A stretch of 64,000 nt of DNA from CAIJXJ01 sp964445115 (GCA_964445115.1 CAYUJU010000001.1:124001-188000); one strand, 5' to 3'; positions 53,223 to 63,561 are shown, counted from the stretch's first letter. Made by a program: numbers and translations. The notes: generated from the letters alone by a model not told the origin.

Positions 53223-54287
53223 ATGAGTATCGAAATTCGCAATATCCGTAAGCAATTCGGCCAGTTCAGCGCGCTGAACGACGTCAGCATCGATCTGCCG
53301 TCCGGCGAACTGACCGCCCTGCTCGGCCCCTCCGGTTGCGGCAAAACCACCTTGTTGCGCATTATCGCGGGGCTCGAGGCCCCGGATGCAGGCAGCGTGC
53401 ACTTTCATGGCGTGGATACCACGAACAAGCATGTACAGGAGCGGCAGGTCGGCTTCGTGTTTCAGCATTACGCCCTGTTCCGCCACATGACCGTGTTCGA
53501 GAACATCGCCTTCGGCTTGCGTGTGCGCCCCAAGGAAACCCGCCCGAGCGAAACGGAAATCCGCCGTCGCGTTCATGAATTGCTGGAACTGGTGCAACTG
53601 GACTGGCTGGCCGACCGCTACCCGCCACGGCTTTCCGGTGGCCAGCGCCAGCGCATCGCCCTCGCCCGCGCCCTCGCCGTAGAACCCAAGGTGCTGTTGT
53701 TGGATGAACCGTTCGGTGCGCTCGACGCCAAGGTACGCAAGGAACTGCGCCGCTGGTTGCGCCGCCTGCACGACGAGCTGCACATCACGAGCGTGTTCGT
53801 GACACACGATCAGGAAGAGGCCCTGGAAGTCGCCGATCGCATCGTGGTGATGAACCACGGCAAAGTCGAACAGGTCGGTGCACCCGCCGAGGTCTACGAC
53901 AATCCGGCCACGCCCTTCGTCTACCAGTTCCTCGGCAACGTCAATCTGTTCCACAGCCGTGTGCATGGCGGATTCGCCAGAATCGGCGAACTGCAGATCG
54001 CGGCGCCAGAACACGGGCATGCGGAAGATACCCCGGCGCTGGCTTATGTCCGCCCGCACGACATCGACCTGCAGCGCGAGGCCAATGGCAGCGCCTTCGG
54101 TGCCCGCGTGCAGGACATCATCGCGATTGGTCCTGTGGTGCGTCTCGAACTGCAGCAGGAGGATAGCCCTGACACCATTGAAGTCGAGCTCACGCGTGAG
54201 CGCTTCAACGCCATGGCCTTCAGGGAAGGTGAAACGGTTTTCATCAAGCCGCGCAATTTGCGGGTTTTCTTAAACCAGGAAAGTTGA
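53223..54287 (+). CDS. cysA: sulfate/thiosulfate ABC transporter ATP-binding protein
   Basis: Powers sulfate import. 354 residues: Walker A GPSGCGKTTLLR, Q-loop FVFQHYALF, signature LSGGQRQRIALARAL, Walker B VLLLDEPFGALD, switch His in VTHDQEEA, and a C-terminal TOBE-like regulatory domain (~240-354). Last gene of cysTWA; Sbp proteins are encoded just upstream. Confidence 0.96.
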   Translation: MSIEIRNIRKQFGQFSALNDVSIDLPSGELTALLGPSGCGKTTLLRIIAGLEAPDAGSVHFHGVDTTNKHVQERQVGFVFQHYALFRHMTVFENIAFGLRVRPKETRPSETEIRRRVHELLELVQLDWLADRYPPRLSGGQRQRIALARALAVEPKVLLLDEPFGALDAKVRKELRRWLRRLHDELHITSVFVTHDQEEALEVADRIVVMNHGKVEQVGAPAEVYDNPATPFVYQFLGNVNLFHSRVHGGFARIGELQIAAPEHGHAEDTPALAYVRPHDIDLQREANGSAFGARVQDIIAIGPVVRLELQQEDSPDTIEVELTRERFNAMAFREGETVFIKPRNLRVFLNQES

Positions 54288-54348
54288 CAGAAACTTTTGC
54301 ACGGAAGATGGGTCTTTCAGTTCAGTACCCCTGAATTGGAGATCCATC

Positions 54349-55359
54349 GTGCGCCGTCTTCTGCTATCCAGCCTGCTGATCCTCTCCCAAAGCGCCCATG
54401 CGTTTGATCAGCAGTCGCTGATGAACGTCTTTTTCTCGATCGTGCTCGTCCGCGGCTACGACAGCGCCGGGGCGTTGGCCTACGGCTCAGGGGTGGTCAT
54501 CGGCGAAAACAAGGTCGTGACCAACTGCCACGTGCTGCGCAAGACCAACAGTGCCTGGATATCGCAGGCAGAGGATGTCTACAAGATCGAAGCGGTCAAC
54601 GTGGACGCGAAACATGACCTCTGTTTGCTGACCACCGTGGACAAGCTGCCGCTCAAACCGGTTGAACTTGGCACGACCACCGGCCTGGGCAAGGGCGATG
54701 AAGTCATCGCCATGGGGCATTCCAACGGCATGCCGTCCCCCATTACCTCCGGCGGGCAGCTGAAATCGATCTACGCCTACGATGGCGGCAACGTCATCCG
54801 CACGAACGCCCGATTTTCTCTCGGTGCCAGTGGCAGCCCGTTGTTCGACAGTAGTGGCAAGCTGATCGGCATCAACACCTTCAAGACGCCGGGGCGTGGT
54901 GCCTATTTCTATGCCATGCCGGTCGAATGGGTGAAGGCGCTCGAGCAGGCGCCACGGCAGACCAACTTTCCGGTCAGCGGTTCGGCCTTCTGGGAACTGC
55001 CAGATCAGGAAAAACCGTTCTTCATGCAGGTCGCCCTGCCCCACCTGAACGGTGACTGGGCCACACTGGAGAGCGTCAGCCAACGCTGGCTCAAGGCAGA
55101 GCCGGAAAACGCCGAGGCATGGTACGAACTCGGTTCGGCGCAGGAAGGCATGGGGCATGACGAGGAGGCGCAACGCGCCTACCGCACGGCCACTTCGCTC
55201 AACGCGCGGCATCTGGAAGCCCTGTTCCGGCTGGGCGTTTATGCTTCCAAACGTGGCGACAAGGAAGAGACCCATCAGGTCAGCGTGACCCTGGCGAAGA
55301 TCGATGGCGAGATGGCCGACAAGTTCAACAAGGAAGTCGGCTGCAACGCCGCTTGTTGA
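54349..55359 (+). CDS. exported trypsin-like serine protease with TPR tail
   Basis: 336 residues: signal peptide (LLLSSLLILSQSAHA), a DegP-like chymotrypsin fold with triad His in TNCHVL, Asp in DAKHDLCLL and Ser in GASGSPLFD (residues ~30-210), then TPR-like helices (AEAWYELGSAQEGMGHDEEAQRAYRTAT). No PDZ domain. Probably periplasmic quality control or a specific processing role. GTG start at 54349 with GGAG eight bases before. Confidence 0.87.
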   Translation: MRRLLLSSLLILSQSAHAFDQQSLMNVFFSIVLVRGYDSAGALAYGSGVVIGENKVVTNCHVLRKTNSAWISQAEDVYKIEAVNVDAKHDLCLLTTVDKLPLKPVELGTTTGLGKGDEVIAMGHSNGMPSPITSGGQLKSIYAYDGGNVIRTNARFSLGASGSPLFDSSGKLIGINTFKTPGRGAYFYAMPVEWVKALEQAPRQTNFPVSGSAFWELPDQEKPFFMQVALPHLNGDWATLESVSQRWLKAEPENAEAWYELGSAQEGMGHDEEAQRAYRTATSLNARHLEALFRLGVYASKRGDKEETHQVSVTLAKIDGEMADKFNKEVGCNAAC

Positions 55360-55437
55360 GCGCGCGCGGCAGTTTATCTGGCGTCCGAAAATCGGTAGAA
55401 TTCCGTTAATTCTGCCGATTAATCAAGGACCCACACT

Positions 55438-56631
<1,194 letters not shown>

Positions 56632-56644
56632 ACGCTTGAAACTA

Positions 56645-56669
56645 ACGGGAGCCCAGCGCTCCCGTTTTT
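56645..56669 (+). terminator. aminotransferase terminator
   Basis: ACGGGAGC-CCAGC-GCTCCCGT stem-loop followed by TTTT. Confidence 0.85.
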
Positions 56670-56685
56670 ATTTGGAGAACCCGCC

Positions 56686-57360
56686 ATGAACGACAAGCAA
56701 CTGGTCGCCCTGCACGCGGCCCAACTGGTCAAGGACGGCATGCTGGTCGGCCTTGGCACCGGCTCCACCGCCAACTATTTCATTGAAGAACTCGCCCGCC
56801 GCCAACGCGAGGAAGGCCTGCGTGTCACCACGGTCGCCAGTTCGGTGGTCAGCACCATCAAGGCCCAACAACTTGGCCTGCACGTGGTCGCCATGGAGCA
56901 CATCAGCCACATCGACCTCTACGTGGATGGCGCGGATGAAATCACCCCCGACCTCACCCTGCTCAAGGGCCGCGGGTTCGACCTGGTACGCGAAAAACTG
57001 CTGGCCCGCGCGGCCGACCAATTCGTGGTCGTGGCCGACCGCAGCAAACTGGTCAGCCGCATCGGCGAAAAATTCCCCATCCCCATCGAAGTCATGCCCT
57101 TCGCCTGGCAACTCGCCAAACGCACGCTCGAAGGCCTGGGCGGCGAAGGCGCCCTGCGCAAGAACGGCGACGGCCTCACCATGACCTCGCACGGCAGCCT
57201 GGTGCTGGATATGCAGTTCGACCCCGATCTGGATGCGGCGATGCTGGCGGCGGCGCTCAGTGCCACGCCTGGGGTGGTGGAACATGGGATTTTTACTACG
57301 TTAGCGAGTACCATGCTGGTTGCCCATGAGGGGCAGGTTGAAGTACGGCACGCCACCTAA
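56686..57360 (+). CDS. rpiA: ribose-5-phosphate isomerase A
   Basis: Interconverts ribose-5-phosphate and ribulose-5-phosphate. 224 residues with GLGTGSTANYFIEEL, YVDGADEITPDLTLLKGRG and ARAADQFVVVADRSK, all active-site segments of RpiA. GGAG precedes the ATG. The accessory patch begins just downstream. Confidence 0.96.
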   Translation: MNDKQLVALHAAQLVKDGMLVGLGTGSTANYFIEELARRQREEGLRVTTVASSVVSTIKAQQLGLHVVAMEHISHIDLYVDGADEITPDLTLLKGRGFDLVREKLLARAADQFVVVADRSKLVSRIGEKFPIPIEVMPFAWQLAKRTLEGLGGEGALRKNGDGLTMTSHGSLVLDMQFDPDLDAAMLAAALSATPGVVEHGIFTTLASTMLVAHEGQVEVRHAT

Positions 57361-57378
57361 TTATAGTTAGCATTCAAA

Positions 57379-57579
57379 GTGAAACATTACATTGCCCTCA
57401 TACTTCTCCTGTGGTTTTCAGTGTCAAATGCTGAGACTCCTACCTTTATCTCGCAAGCTCCGTCCCCTCTAAAACTCTCAAAAAAAGGTCAAGATGGAAT
57501 TGATTATTTCGGGTATCCGATTTCTATGATTGAAACCGGCTTACAGTTCGCCGTTTTCGATCATGCGGATCAGTGTTGA
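57379..57579 (+). pseudogene. truncated gene for an exported protein, cut by the transposase region
   Basis: 66 codons: a signal peptide (ALILLLWFSVSNAE) and about 35 unique residues (SQAPSPLKLSKKGQDGIDYF, then GYPISMIETG), after which the frame runs into sequence belonging to the transposase gene and stops. The original protein is not identifiable. Likely the 5' remnant of a gene interrupted near 57535. Confidence 0.5.
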
Positions 57580-58878
57580 TATGTCCGCGCCGTAGTTCTT
57601 TTCGGACTCTTCCTGCTGGGTTGATGGTACCCCGTACATCATGCTGTCGTACATGGTGCCCTTCGTCGCAAAGCCGATGCTGCGACGCTGGAATTTTGGT
57701 TTGGGCTGGATGACCTTGTGCGCCCCTTCCGTGAACAGAATCTTGGCCCGCAGCGCCTCGAAGCTGTAGCCACGACCCAGCCGGTTCATTACCCGGATCA
57801 GGTTGTTCAGCGATTCGGTGTAGGCATTGGTGATCGGATGATTGAAGTATTCCAGAATGTGCGGCTGCCAGTTTGTCCAAGCGGTGAGGATGGGCTGGTA
57901 GTGCTCGCGCAGTTCCGTCGGAATGCTTTTGCTCCAGGCATCGTAGCGCATCAGTGCCTGCTGGCGAGATGAGGCGTCGTAGATGTCGAAGAACTCTTCC
58001 TTGATACGGTAGGCTTCGCCCAGCAGTGGGTAATTCCTGATCCAGCCGTCCAGCAGCAATTGTTCCCTGTCGTTTAACTCTCTGGCGCGTTTTAGCAGCG
58101 CGAAACGATCATGCATGAGGCCGCGACGTTGTTTCGGCTCCAGATCGGCGCGCAGCGATTTCCGGGCCTTCTCCATGGCATCGTTTGCCATGCGTAGCAC
58201 GTGGAACTTGTCCACCACCACCCTGGCATGCGGCAGGACTGCTTCGACCGCATCCAGATAGGGTCGCCACATGTCCATTGCCACATACTGCACGTCCTGC
58301 CTGCCATCGAGGCGGAACAGGTAGTCGGCCAAGGTTTTCTTGTTGCGGTCGCGCAGCACTTCGACGACGGTGTTGTTGTGGATGTTGGCGATGACGCCAC
58401 GGGGCTTGATGAGGTGGATTTCGTCGATGCCCATCCACTTCGGTGTCTCGAAACGCACGGTACGTTCCAGCTCGTTGATATAGTCGCGGAATACGGCGCG
58501 TACGGTGAATTCGGTGCAACCGACCTCCTCGGCCAGACTGGCGAAGGTACGCTTGATGGATTGCCTGCCCATCCAATTGACCAGGCGACTGGTCATCAGG
58601 CGTTTCTCATCGACTTCCGGCAGCGGCTCATAGAAAGTCTTGGTACAGCCCCGGCAGCGGTAACGCCGCGTGTTCACGTAGAGGCCGACGCGCTTGCCGT
58701 GCATGGGCAAGTCCCTGACCATCTGCTCGCGCCGTCCGAAGCCCACCAGATTGTCGGAGAAGCAGTGCAGGCAGCGTCTCGGGGGCTCTACGACCTCGGC
58801 CGTGATGTGGTAGTCATGCTCGTTGGTGTCGACATGGAGTACGCGGTAGGCGCTAAGATGCAGGATGTTGGTTGGCAT
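57541..58878 (-). mobile_element. ISL3-family transposase
   Basis: 445 residues of the ISL3 type: N-terminal zinc-binding region (CLHC ... YRCRGCTKTF), helix-turn-helix (SLAEEVGCTEFTVRAVFRDY), and a DDE domain with Asp in WMGIDEIHLI, Asp in VVVDKFHVLRMAND and Glu in NAYTESLNNLIR. The reading frame is intact. I could not find convincing terminal inverted repeats or an 8-bp target duplication, so element ends are undefined; the coding region nearly touches genes on both sides (15 bp on the right). It may be an immobile remnant. Confidence 0.9.
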
Positions 58879-58893
58879 GCTGGCTAGGCTAAA

Positions 58894-59304
58894 CTACTTG
58901 GTGATATGGGCAGCCAATTCTTTTGAAACGATAGGATTCACCTTTCCTGTCGAAAGTGCTTTAAGGAGGATTTGCGTGTCAATTTGATAACTACCCTGTG
59001 GCATTTGTTTGTAATATGGTTTATGTGAAGGATTAAGCAATATCCAGATGTTCGGCGAACCGTTTTCTCCTGCAACCCCAAGTATCCAATATTGTTTGTC
59101 ATACGATTCCAGATTGAAAACGACACTCTCATTCAATTTAGATGCATCAGTATCGTATTTAACTGACAGAAATTGGAGCACCGACCATTCAGGTTTCGAG
59201 CCTAACTCATCACTTTCTGATAAAAACTGCAGAAACCACCATATCAATCCCCCCAGAATTAATATGGCAGTCATTCCGAAACATAGCCAGTTCTTCGCTT
59301 TCAT
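58894..59304 (-). CDS. small membrane-anchored protein, candidate immunity partner of the mini-Rhs protein
   Basis: 136 residues: one N-terminal hydrophobic segment (CFGMTAILILGGLIWWFLQF), then a soluble, probably periplasmic domain with SVLQFLSVKYDTDASKL and NIWILLNPSHKPYYKQM. No family recognised. Its start overlaps the stop of the Rhs-like gene by 4 bp, the layout of toxin-immunity pairs, and a membrane-tethered periplasmic location would suit neutralising a periplasmic toxin. Its stop codon lies 15 bp from the transposase start. Confidence 0.5.
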   Translation of the reverse strand: MKAKNWLCFGMTAILILGGLIWWFLQFLSESDELGSKPEWSVLQFLSVKYDTDASKLNESVVFNLESYDKQYWILGVAGENGSPNIWILLNPSHKPYYKQMPQGSYQIDTQILLKALSTGKVNPIVSKELAAHITK

Positions 59305-59942
59305 CGGTTAAATTGATTCAAGCTTGCGGGAATGATCGTTGTGCCGATTGGTATTTTTACCACTCCCGATGCATAAGCTTTCGCTGTAACAGCCGAGTCG
59401 ATAGGGAAGGGGGAGGAATTACCAAGTAGAAGCGAGGTAATGGGGGAACGTGGGTCATACATTCCTGCATGACGTAATGCTTCATTTGTTCTTGCCGCAC
59501 ATGTGTCGGAGCTATCCTGACTAGGCACAGCGGGCAAAAGGGGATTTAATGAATTTAAGTATTGAAGCATTGCCTCATCCTGCTCCGATGTGGTTTTAAT
59601 GATATAGGCAATAGAATTTCGATAGTCTGCTTGAGATAACAGGTAATCCGTTAAGTTAGTGCCTGGTTTTGTTCCAGTCCCATAGCTATAAACCCCTTGG
59701 CCAGTTATCGCAATTGCCGCATGCCCTAAAGGATTGGAAGAAGTGGCTGCGCCATAAATAACCACCGCATCTAGGCCCGACGGATCAATTTTGCTAACGG
59801 GATTCCCTTCAACATAGGCATAAGGATTGATCCCACCCGCAAGCCCAATTGGATCCGCGGAGATATATCGAGCCGATGCAAGGTTGCTGTAACTCAGCAG
59901 TACAAGAATCAGCAAGTTTAGGATCATGCGGTATCTGGACAT
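59301..59942 (-). CDS. secreted miniature Rhs-core protein with C-terminal papain-like domain
   Basis: 213 residues. A signal peptide (LNLLILVLLSYSNLASA) leads directly into a shortened Rhs core (YISADPIGLAGG, NPYAYVEGNPVSKIDPSGL), the junction that normally precedes variable toxin domains. The remaining ~165 residues contain GHAAIAITGQGVYSYG with His and DSSDTCAARTNEAL with Cys, an order seen in circularly permuted NlpC/P60 (papain-fold) enzymes. A wall- or lipid-directed hydrolase is plausible but unproven. ATG 59942 has GGAGAGAG upstream. Flanked tightly by the transglutaminase-like gene and the small membrane protein. Confidence 0.7.
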   Translation of the reverse strand: MSRYRMILNLLILVLLSYSNLASARYISADPIGLAGGINPYAYVEGNPVSKIDPSGLDAVVIYGAATSSNPLGHAAIAITGQGVYSYGTGTKPGTNLTDYLLSQADYRNSIAYIIKTTSEQDEAMLQYLNSLNPLLPAVPSQDSSDTCAARTNEALRHAGMYDPRSPITSLLLGNSSPFPIDSAVTAKAYASGVVKIPIGTTIIPASLNQFNR

Positions 59943-59958
59943 TTTTGCTCTCTCCAAG

Positions 59959-61014
59959 TTATTGCGTTCTCGGTTGTTGGTGCTGCTTTAACGTTTGCAG
60001 GTACTTTGCATCCTCTGCCCGGGTGGGTTCGCGCCAGCCCAAAGCTTCGGCTTTTTGATACAAAAATCGGTTGTTCTGATCCAGATACACATAATACTGA
60101 CGCTCCTCGGGCGGGATCAGATTGGGCGTCGGGTATTTCTTCTGGAAACGTTCCCTGATCAGCCAGGCACATGCCGACCCTTTGTGCAACATGGCGTCTA
60201 CAGATTTCGGATCATACTCCAATACCAAATCGGCTACGTCAATGCCCCGCTCGTACTGGCGCTGCTGCATGTAGTTTTCCGCCAAGGTCAACACCATGGC
60301 CGCTACGGTTTCCTTTTTGCTCAAAGGCCGGAGATAGATGCCGTTCGCAATAGCTTTGTCGGTCATAGGACTTTGCTGCCGGTACCAGACATCGCGGGTG
60401 GGATTGGCTCCACTGGTGGCTTCGAGGTTAATGTAATTCTCTGACGATGAATTCCGGTACTTCACCAGGATATGCAGGGGTGCATAGGCAGCCGTGACGT
60501 CCAGTCCCAAGCGTTGACCGAGGATGATGAACAGAAACGGCATGGAGACACAGTTGCCTTTCCTGGACGCAAGATAACTTGGCAGCAGCTTGTTACTGAT
60601 CTTCTGGCCCAATGGGTCGTCGAAATCATACTGGTAAGGCCGCTGGCCATTCCAGGGGCCGGCCATATAGAGATAGGTTTTCAGCGCATCCAGTTTGGCC
60701 TGACCGGAAGCATTGGGCGGCAACATCGCCTGTATCTTAGCAACCGTGGCATCAATAGCCATGAGGTTCGCTTCGACATCGATCAAAGGATTGATCGTTT
60801 TGTCGATGATCAGCTTGGCTTTGGCGAGGTCGATCTGGTTTTCCGGCTGCTCCAAGATAGTCTGAATGGGCCTGAGTTCGGGAGAATGGCTTGCTGTGGC
60901 ATCAGCATTGGCAATGATAGGAAGAGCCAGCAACGCCCCTATCATCCACCGGATTGCACTGCTTATCGTTTCAGCCAAGGCCAACCCCCAGATCAACCAC
61001 GAATCACGATTCAT
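59959..61014 (-). CDS. exported transglutaminase-like (SirB1-type) protein
   Basis: About 351 residues with an N-terminal hydrophobic export signal (WMIGALLALPIIANADA). The central part has the transglutaminase-core pattern SRKGNCVSMPFLFIILGQRLGL with a candidate nucleophile Cys, and a His in APLHILVKY; the C-terminal third is TPR-like (QRQYERGIDVADLVLEYDPKS). Start taken at ATG 61014 (MNRDSWLIW); ATG 61041 is also possible. The mini-Rhs gene starts 16 bp after it, so the three form a likely operon. Substrate unknown. Confidence 0.65.
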   Translation of the reverse strand: MNRDSWLIWGLALAETISSAIRWMIGALLALPIIANADATASHSPELRPIQTILEQPENQIDLAKAKLIIDKTINPLIDVEANLMAIDATVAKIQAMLPPNASGQAKLDALKTYLYMAGPWNGQRPYQYDFDDPLGQKISNKLLPSYLASRKGNCVSMPFLFIILGQRLGLDVTAAYAPLHILVKYRNSSSENYINLEATSGANPTRDVWYRQQSPMTDKAIANGIYLRPLSKKETVAAMVLTLAENYMQQRQYERGIDVADLVLEYDPKSVDAMLHKGSACAWLIRERFQKKYPTPNLIPPEERQYYVYLDQNNRFLYQKAEALGWREPTRAEDAKYLQTLKQHQQPRTQ

Positions 61015-61061
61015 GGTATTGATGCAACTCATGCCTGTCAATCATGCAACACTCTTTTGTA

Positions 61062-61541
61062 TTATGATTTCATCGGTCGCGGAAAACTGGAAATCAATCA
61101 CGAAAAACGGATACCCATTATTTCAAAGGTAAGGTTCAAGTTGAAGGCAACTTTACTGCCACCTTGAGAAATATGGGTGGCCCACCATACGAGTTAATCG
61201 TTTCGCTTCACCCCAATAAAAAATCAGCCGAGCAGTTACCCTTCCCTAAAGGCGAGCAACCACCAGAGCTGATTGTATTTACAAACGCAAAGGAAGCAGC
61301 AAATCTCCTATTAGGTCAAAAAAAGTATCTCACACTCATGTCTGAAGAGCACAAATACACTGAGGAAGAGGTGATGAATGGGGCGCAATTCAAAACCTAT
61401 AAAGGTTTTGCAAAGGTAACTATTGATCGTTATAAAACTGCAGTTGAATGCGACAGCCGTTGGTATAAAGCTAGGCTGCTTTCCGTTGAACCTCTAAGCA
61501 TTAAGCTCTCTGCCAAAAACTCCGGTCATTTGCCATGCTAA
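61062..61541 (+). pseudogene. small ORF with a probable frameshift in its 5' part
   Basis: The frame ending at 61541 is readable from about 61069 as ...HYFKGKVQVEGNFTATLRNM..., but has no ATG before 61173 (TTG 61164 possible). A second frame with ATG 61062 (ISSVAENWKSITKNGYPLFQ) stops just where the first becomes coherent, near 61128. One frameshift would join them into a ~155-residue protein. The conserved-looking part includes YELIVSLHPNKKSAEQ and SRWYKARLLSVEPLSIKL. Family not recognised. Confidence 0.4.
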
Positions 61542-61555
61542 CCCACCTTTAAAGC

Positions 61556-61576
61556 GGGACGCCTTAAGGCGCCCCT
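61556..61576. terminator. bidirectional hairpin before the peroxiredoxin stop
   Basis: GGGACGCC-TTAA-GGCGCCCC pairs fully except one A-C mismatch, between convergent coding regions ending at 61541 and 61588. Confidence 0.5.
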
Positions 61577-61587
61577 TAATTCAAACG

Positions 61588-62094
61588 TTAAAGCAGCCCC
61601 AACACCGTTTCCACGTTCGAAACCTCGAACTTCCCCGAAGCCTCTACCCCGATATATTTCACCACGCCGTCTTCCACGATCATGGCGTAGCGAAAGCTGC
61701 GCATGCCCATGCCGCCGCCGGTGAGGTCGCGGTTGAAGCCCAGCTTGGTGACATATTCCGCGCTGCCGTCAGCCAGCATGCGCACCTTGCCGATGGCGTT
61801 GTTCTGGCGGCCCCAGGCGGCCATGACGAAGGCGTCGTTGACGGCCACGCACCAGATTTCATCCACGCCCTTGGCCTTAAGGGCATCGTACTGGGCGACG
61901 TAGCCCGGCAGGTGTTGTGCGGAACACAGCGGCGTGAACGCGCCGGGCACGCCGAAGATGACGACTTTCTTGCCCTTGAGCAGCGGCAGCACTTCCAGCT
62001 TTTGCGGGGGCAGCGGGCAACCGTTACCGGCGTCGAATTCGGTGGTTTCCATCAGGATGCCTTCCGGCAGGTGTTCTCCGACTTGAATGGTCAT
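61588..62094 (-). CDS. peroxiredoxin, Prx5-like
   Basis: Thiol peroxidase for hydrogen and organic peroxides. 168 residues with the peroxidatic site VPGAFTPLCSAQHLPGY; the GG-rich loop LTGGGMGMRSFRYAMIVEDG is typical of the atypical 2-Cys/1-Cys Prx5 group. No fused glutaredoxin domain. Stands alone. Confidence 0.93.
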   Translation of the reverse strand: MTIQVGEHLPEGILMETTEFDAGNGCPLPPQKLEVLPLLKGKKVVIFGVPGAFTPLCSAQHLPGYVAQYDALKAKGVDEIWCVAVNDAFVMAAWGRQNNAIGKVRMLADGSAEYVTKLGFNRDLTGGGMGMRSFRYAMIVEDGVVKYIGVEASGKFEVSNVETVLGLL

Positions 62095-62248
62095 GATCTC
62101 GCTCCTTGGTAATTATCAGGTGGTTTTCGGGTCATTCTAGCGGCAAATTGGCGCACATAAAACCTTTTAAAATTCATGGTTTTACCGCATTGCCTTCAAG
62201 TGGGGTTTTTGAGATGATGCAGGCATCATTTTAGGTAAAGCCTTCATC

Positions 62249-63274
62249 ATGTCTGACACCAAAAAACTGCGCTGGGGCATTCTTGGCGCCGCTCGCGTCA
62301 ACGAACGTTTATTGCCCGCCATCGTCGAGGGAAGCAATTCGCAACTGGTCGCAATCGCCAGCCGCCGGCCGGGCGCCGCGGCAGAAACCTTGAAGAAATA
62401 TGCGCCGCAACAAACGGGTATCCGGGCGCATGACGATCTGGAGGCTTTGCTGCAAGCGGACGATATCGAGGCGGTATATCTGCCCATGGCCAACGAGGAT
62501 CACGCCGAGTGGGCACTGCGGGCCATCGAGGCAGGCAAGCACGTGCTGATTGAAAAGCCACTCGCCCTCAGCGTGGCGGATATCGAGTCCATCGAAGCCG
62601 CGGCCCAGCGTCACAACGTCAAGGTGATGGAGGGCTTCATGTACGTGTTTCACCCGCAGCATGCCCGGGTGCGCGAACTGCTGCAATCCGGCCTGATCGG
62701 CGAGGTGAAATACGTGCGCACGGCATATTCGTTCCTGATGCGCGCAGCGCGCATGTACCGTGTCGCGCGCCAGCCGCAGGCGGGCGGCGGTGCGATGTGG
62801 GACATCGGCCCCTACGCCATTCACTCGCTGCTGTCCTGGTTCGACACGCCGCCACTCAGTGTGATGGCCATGGCAAAGTTCAACGCGCATGGTGCCGACA
62901 TCGCCACGACCGGGATTCTGGACTTCGGCGATGGCAAACACGGCCATTTTGATATCAGTTTTGAGACCACGCGCCGCTCGGAATACGAAATCTTCGGCGA
63001 TAAGGGCAGCATCAAGTGCCATACGGTGTGGCAGTTGCCCGGCGATTTTCCGGTCATTTCATGGGCCACGGAAGACGGGCGTCGCGGTACCGAGCAACTG
63101 CTGCCCGCCAATCACTTCAAGCTGGAAATCGAGCACTTCAGCGATTGCGTGCTACTTGACAAGACGCCCCAGCTGACGCTGGCGGATGCGAAGTCGACGT
63201 GCGCCACGATCAATGCCGTGCTGACGTCAGCGCTTGAGCACCGTCAGGTGAGCATCGATCCCGTTTCCGCATAA
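62249..63274 (+). CDS. Gfo/Idh/MocA-family NAD(P)-dependent oxidoreductase
   Basis: 341 residues: Rossmann domain (LRWGILGAARVNERLLPAI), the conserved EKPLAL lysine motif, VMEGFMYVFHPQH, and a C-terminal alpha/beta domain with GGGAMWDIGPYAIHSL. Acts on a sugar, inositol or related polyol, but the substrate is not indicated by neighbours. Confidence 0.9.
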   Translation: MSDTKKLRWGILGAARVNERLLPAIVEGSNSQLVAIASRRPGAAAETLKKYAPQQTGIRAHDDLEALLQADDIEAVYLPMANEDHAEWALRAIEAGKHVLIEKPLALSVADIESIEAAAQRHNVKVMEGFMYVFHPQHARVRELLQSGLIGEVKYVRTAYSFLMRAARMYRVARQPQAGGGAMWDIGPYAIHSLLSWFDTPPLSVMAMAKFNAHGADIATTGILDFGDGKHGHFDISFETTRRSEYEIFGDKGSIKCHTVWQLPGDFPVISWATEDGRRGTEQLLPANHFKLEIEHFSDCVLLDKTPQLTLADAKSTCATINAVLTSALEHRQVSIDPVSA

Positions 63275-63339
63275 CCATCAGCGGCCACGCGCTTTGGCAC
63301 GCCCTGCCCTGCGCTGGCCCACCTGACAGAAAGTTTCGT

Positions 63340-63561
63340 ATGTATATCGTTGCGATCGCCTGGCTTTACGTCACGATGATGATGGCGATCACCGAACCGA
63401 GCTTTGTCGCCGGCGTGCTCACCTTCGTGTTTTACGGGCTGCTGCCCTGCGGACTGCTGGTGTGGCTGATCGGCACGCCACAACGCAAGCGCAACCGTTT
63501 ACGCGTGCTCGCCGATCAGGAGCTTGACCACCCAGATCGACCCGATACCCAGCGCGATTAG
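63340..63561 (+). CDS. small membrane protein
   Basis: 73 residues with two hydrophobic segments (YIVAIAWLYVTMMMAITEP; TFVFYGLLPCGLLVWLIG) and a polar Arg/Asp-rich tail. Similar short proteins are common in betaproteobacteria and unnamed. The last 63 bp overlap the opposite-strand zinc transporter gene. Confidence 0.6.
   Translation: MYIVAIAWLYVTMMMAITEPSFVAGVLTFVFYGLLPCGLLVWLIGTPQRKRNRLRVLADQELDHPDRPDTQRD

Noticed and set aside
54288..54348. Terminator for cysA
   Set aside because: The short complementary segments near 54315-54340 give no stable stem with a T-run.
57520..58910. Terminal inverted repeats and target duplication for the ISL3 element
   Set aside because: Reading both ends inward gave no convincing match beyond a few bases, and no 8-bp direct repeat flanks the gene.
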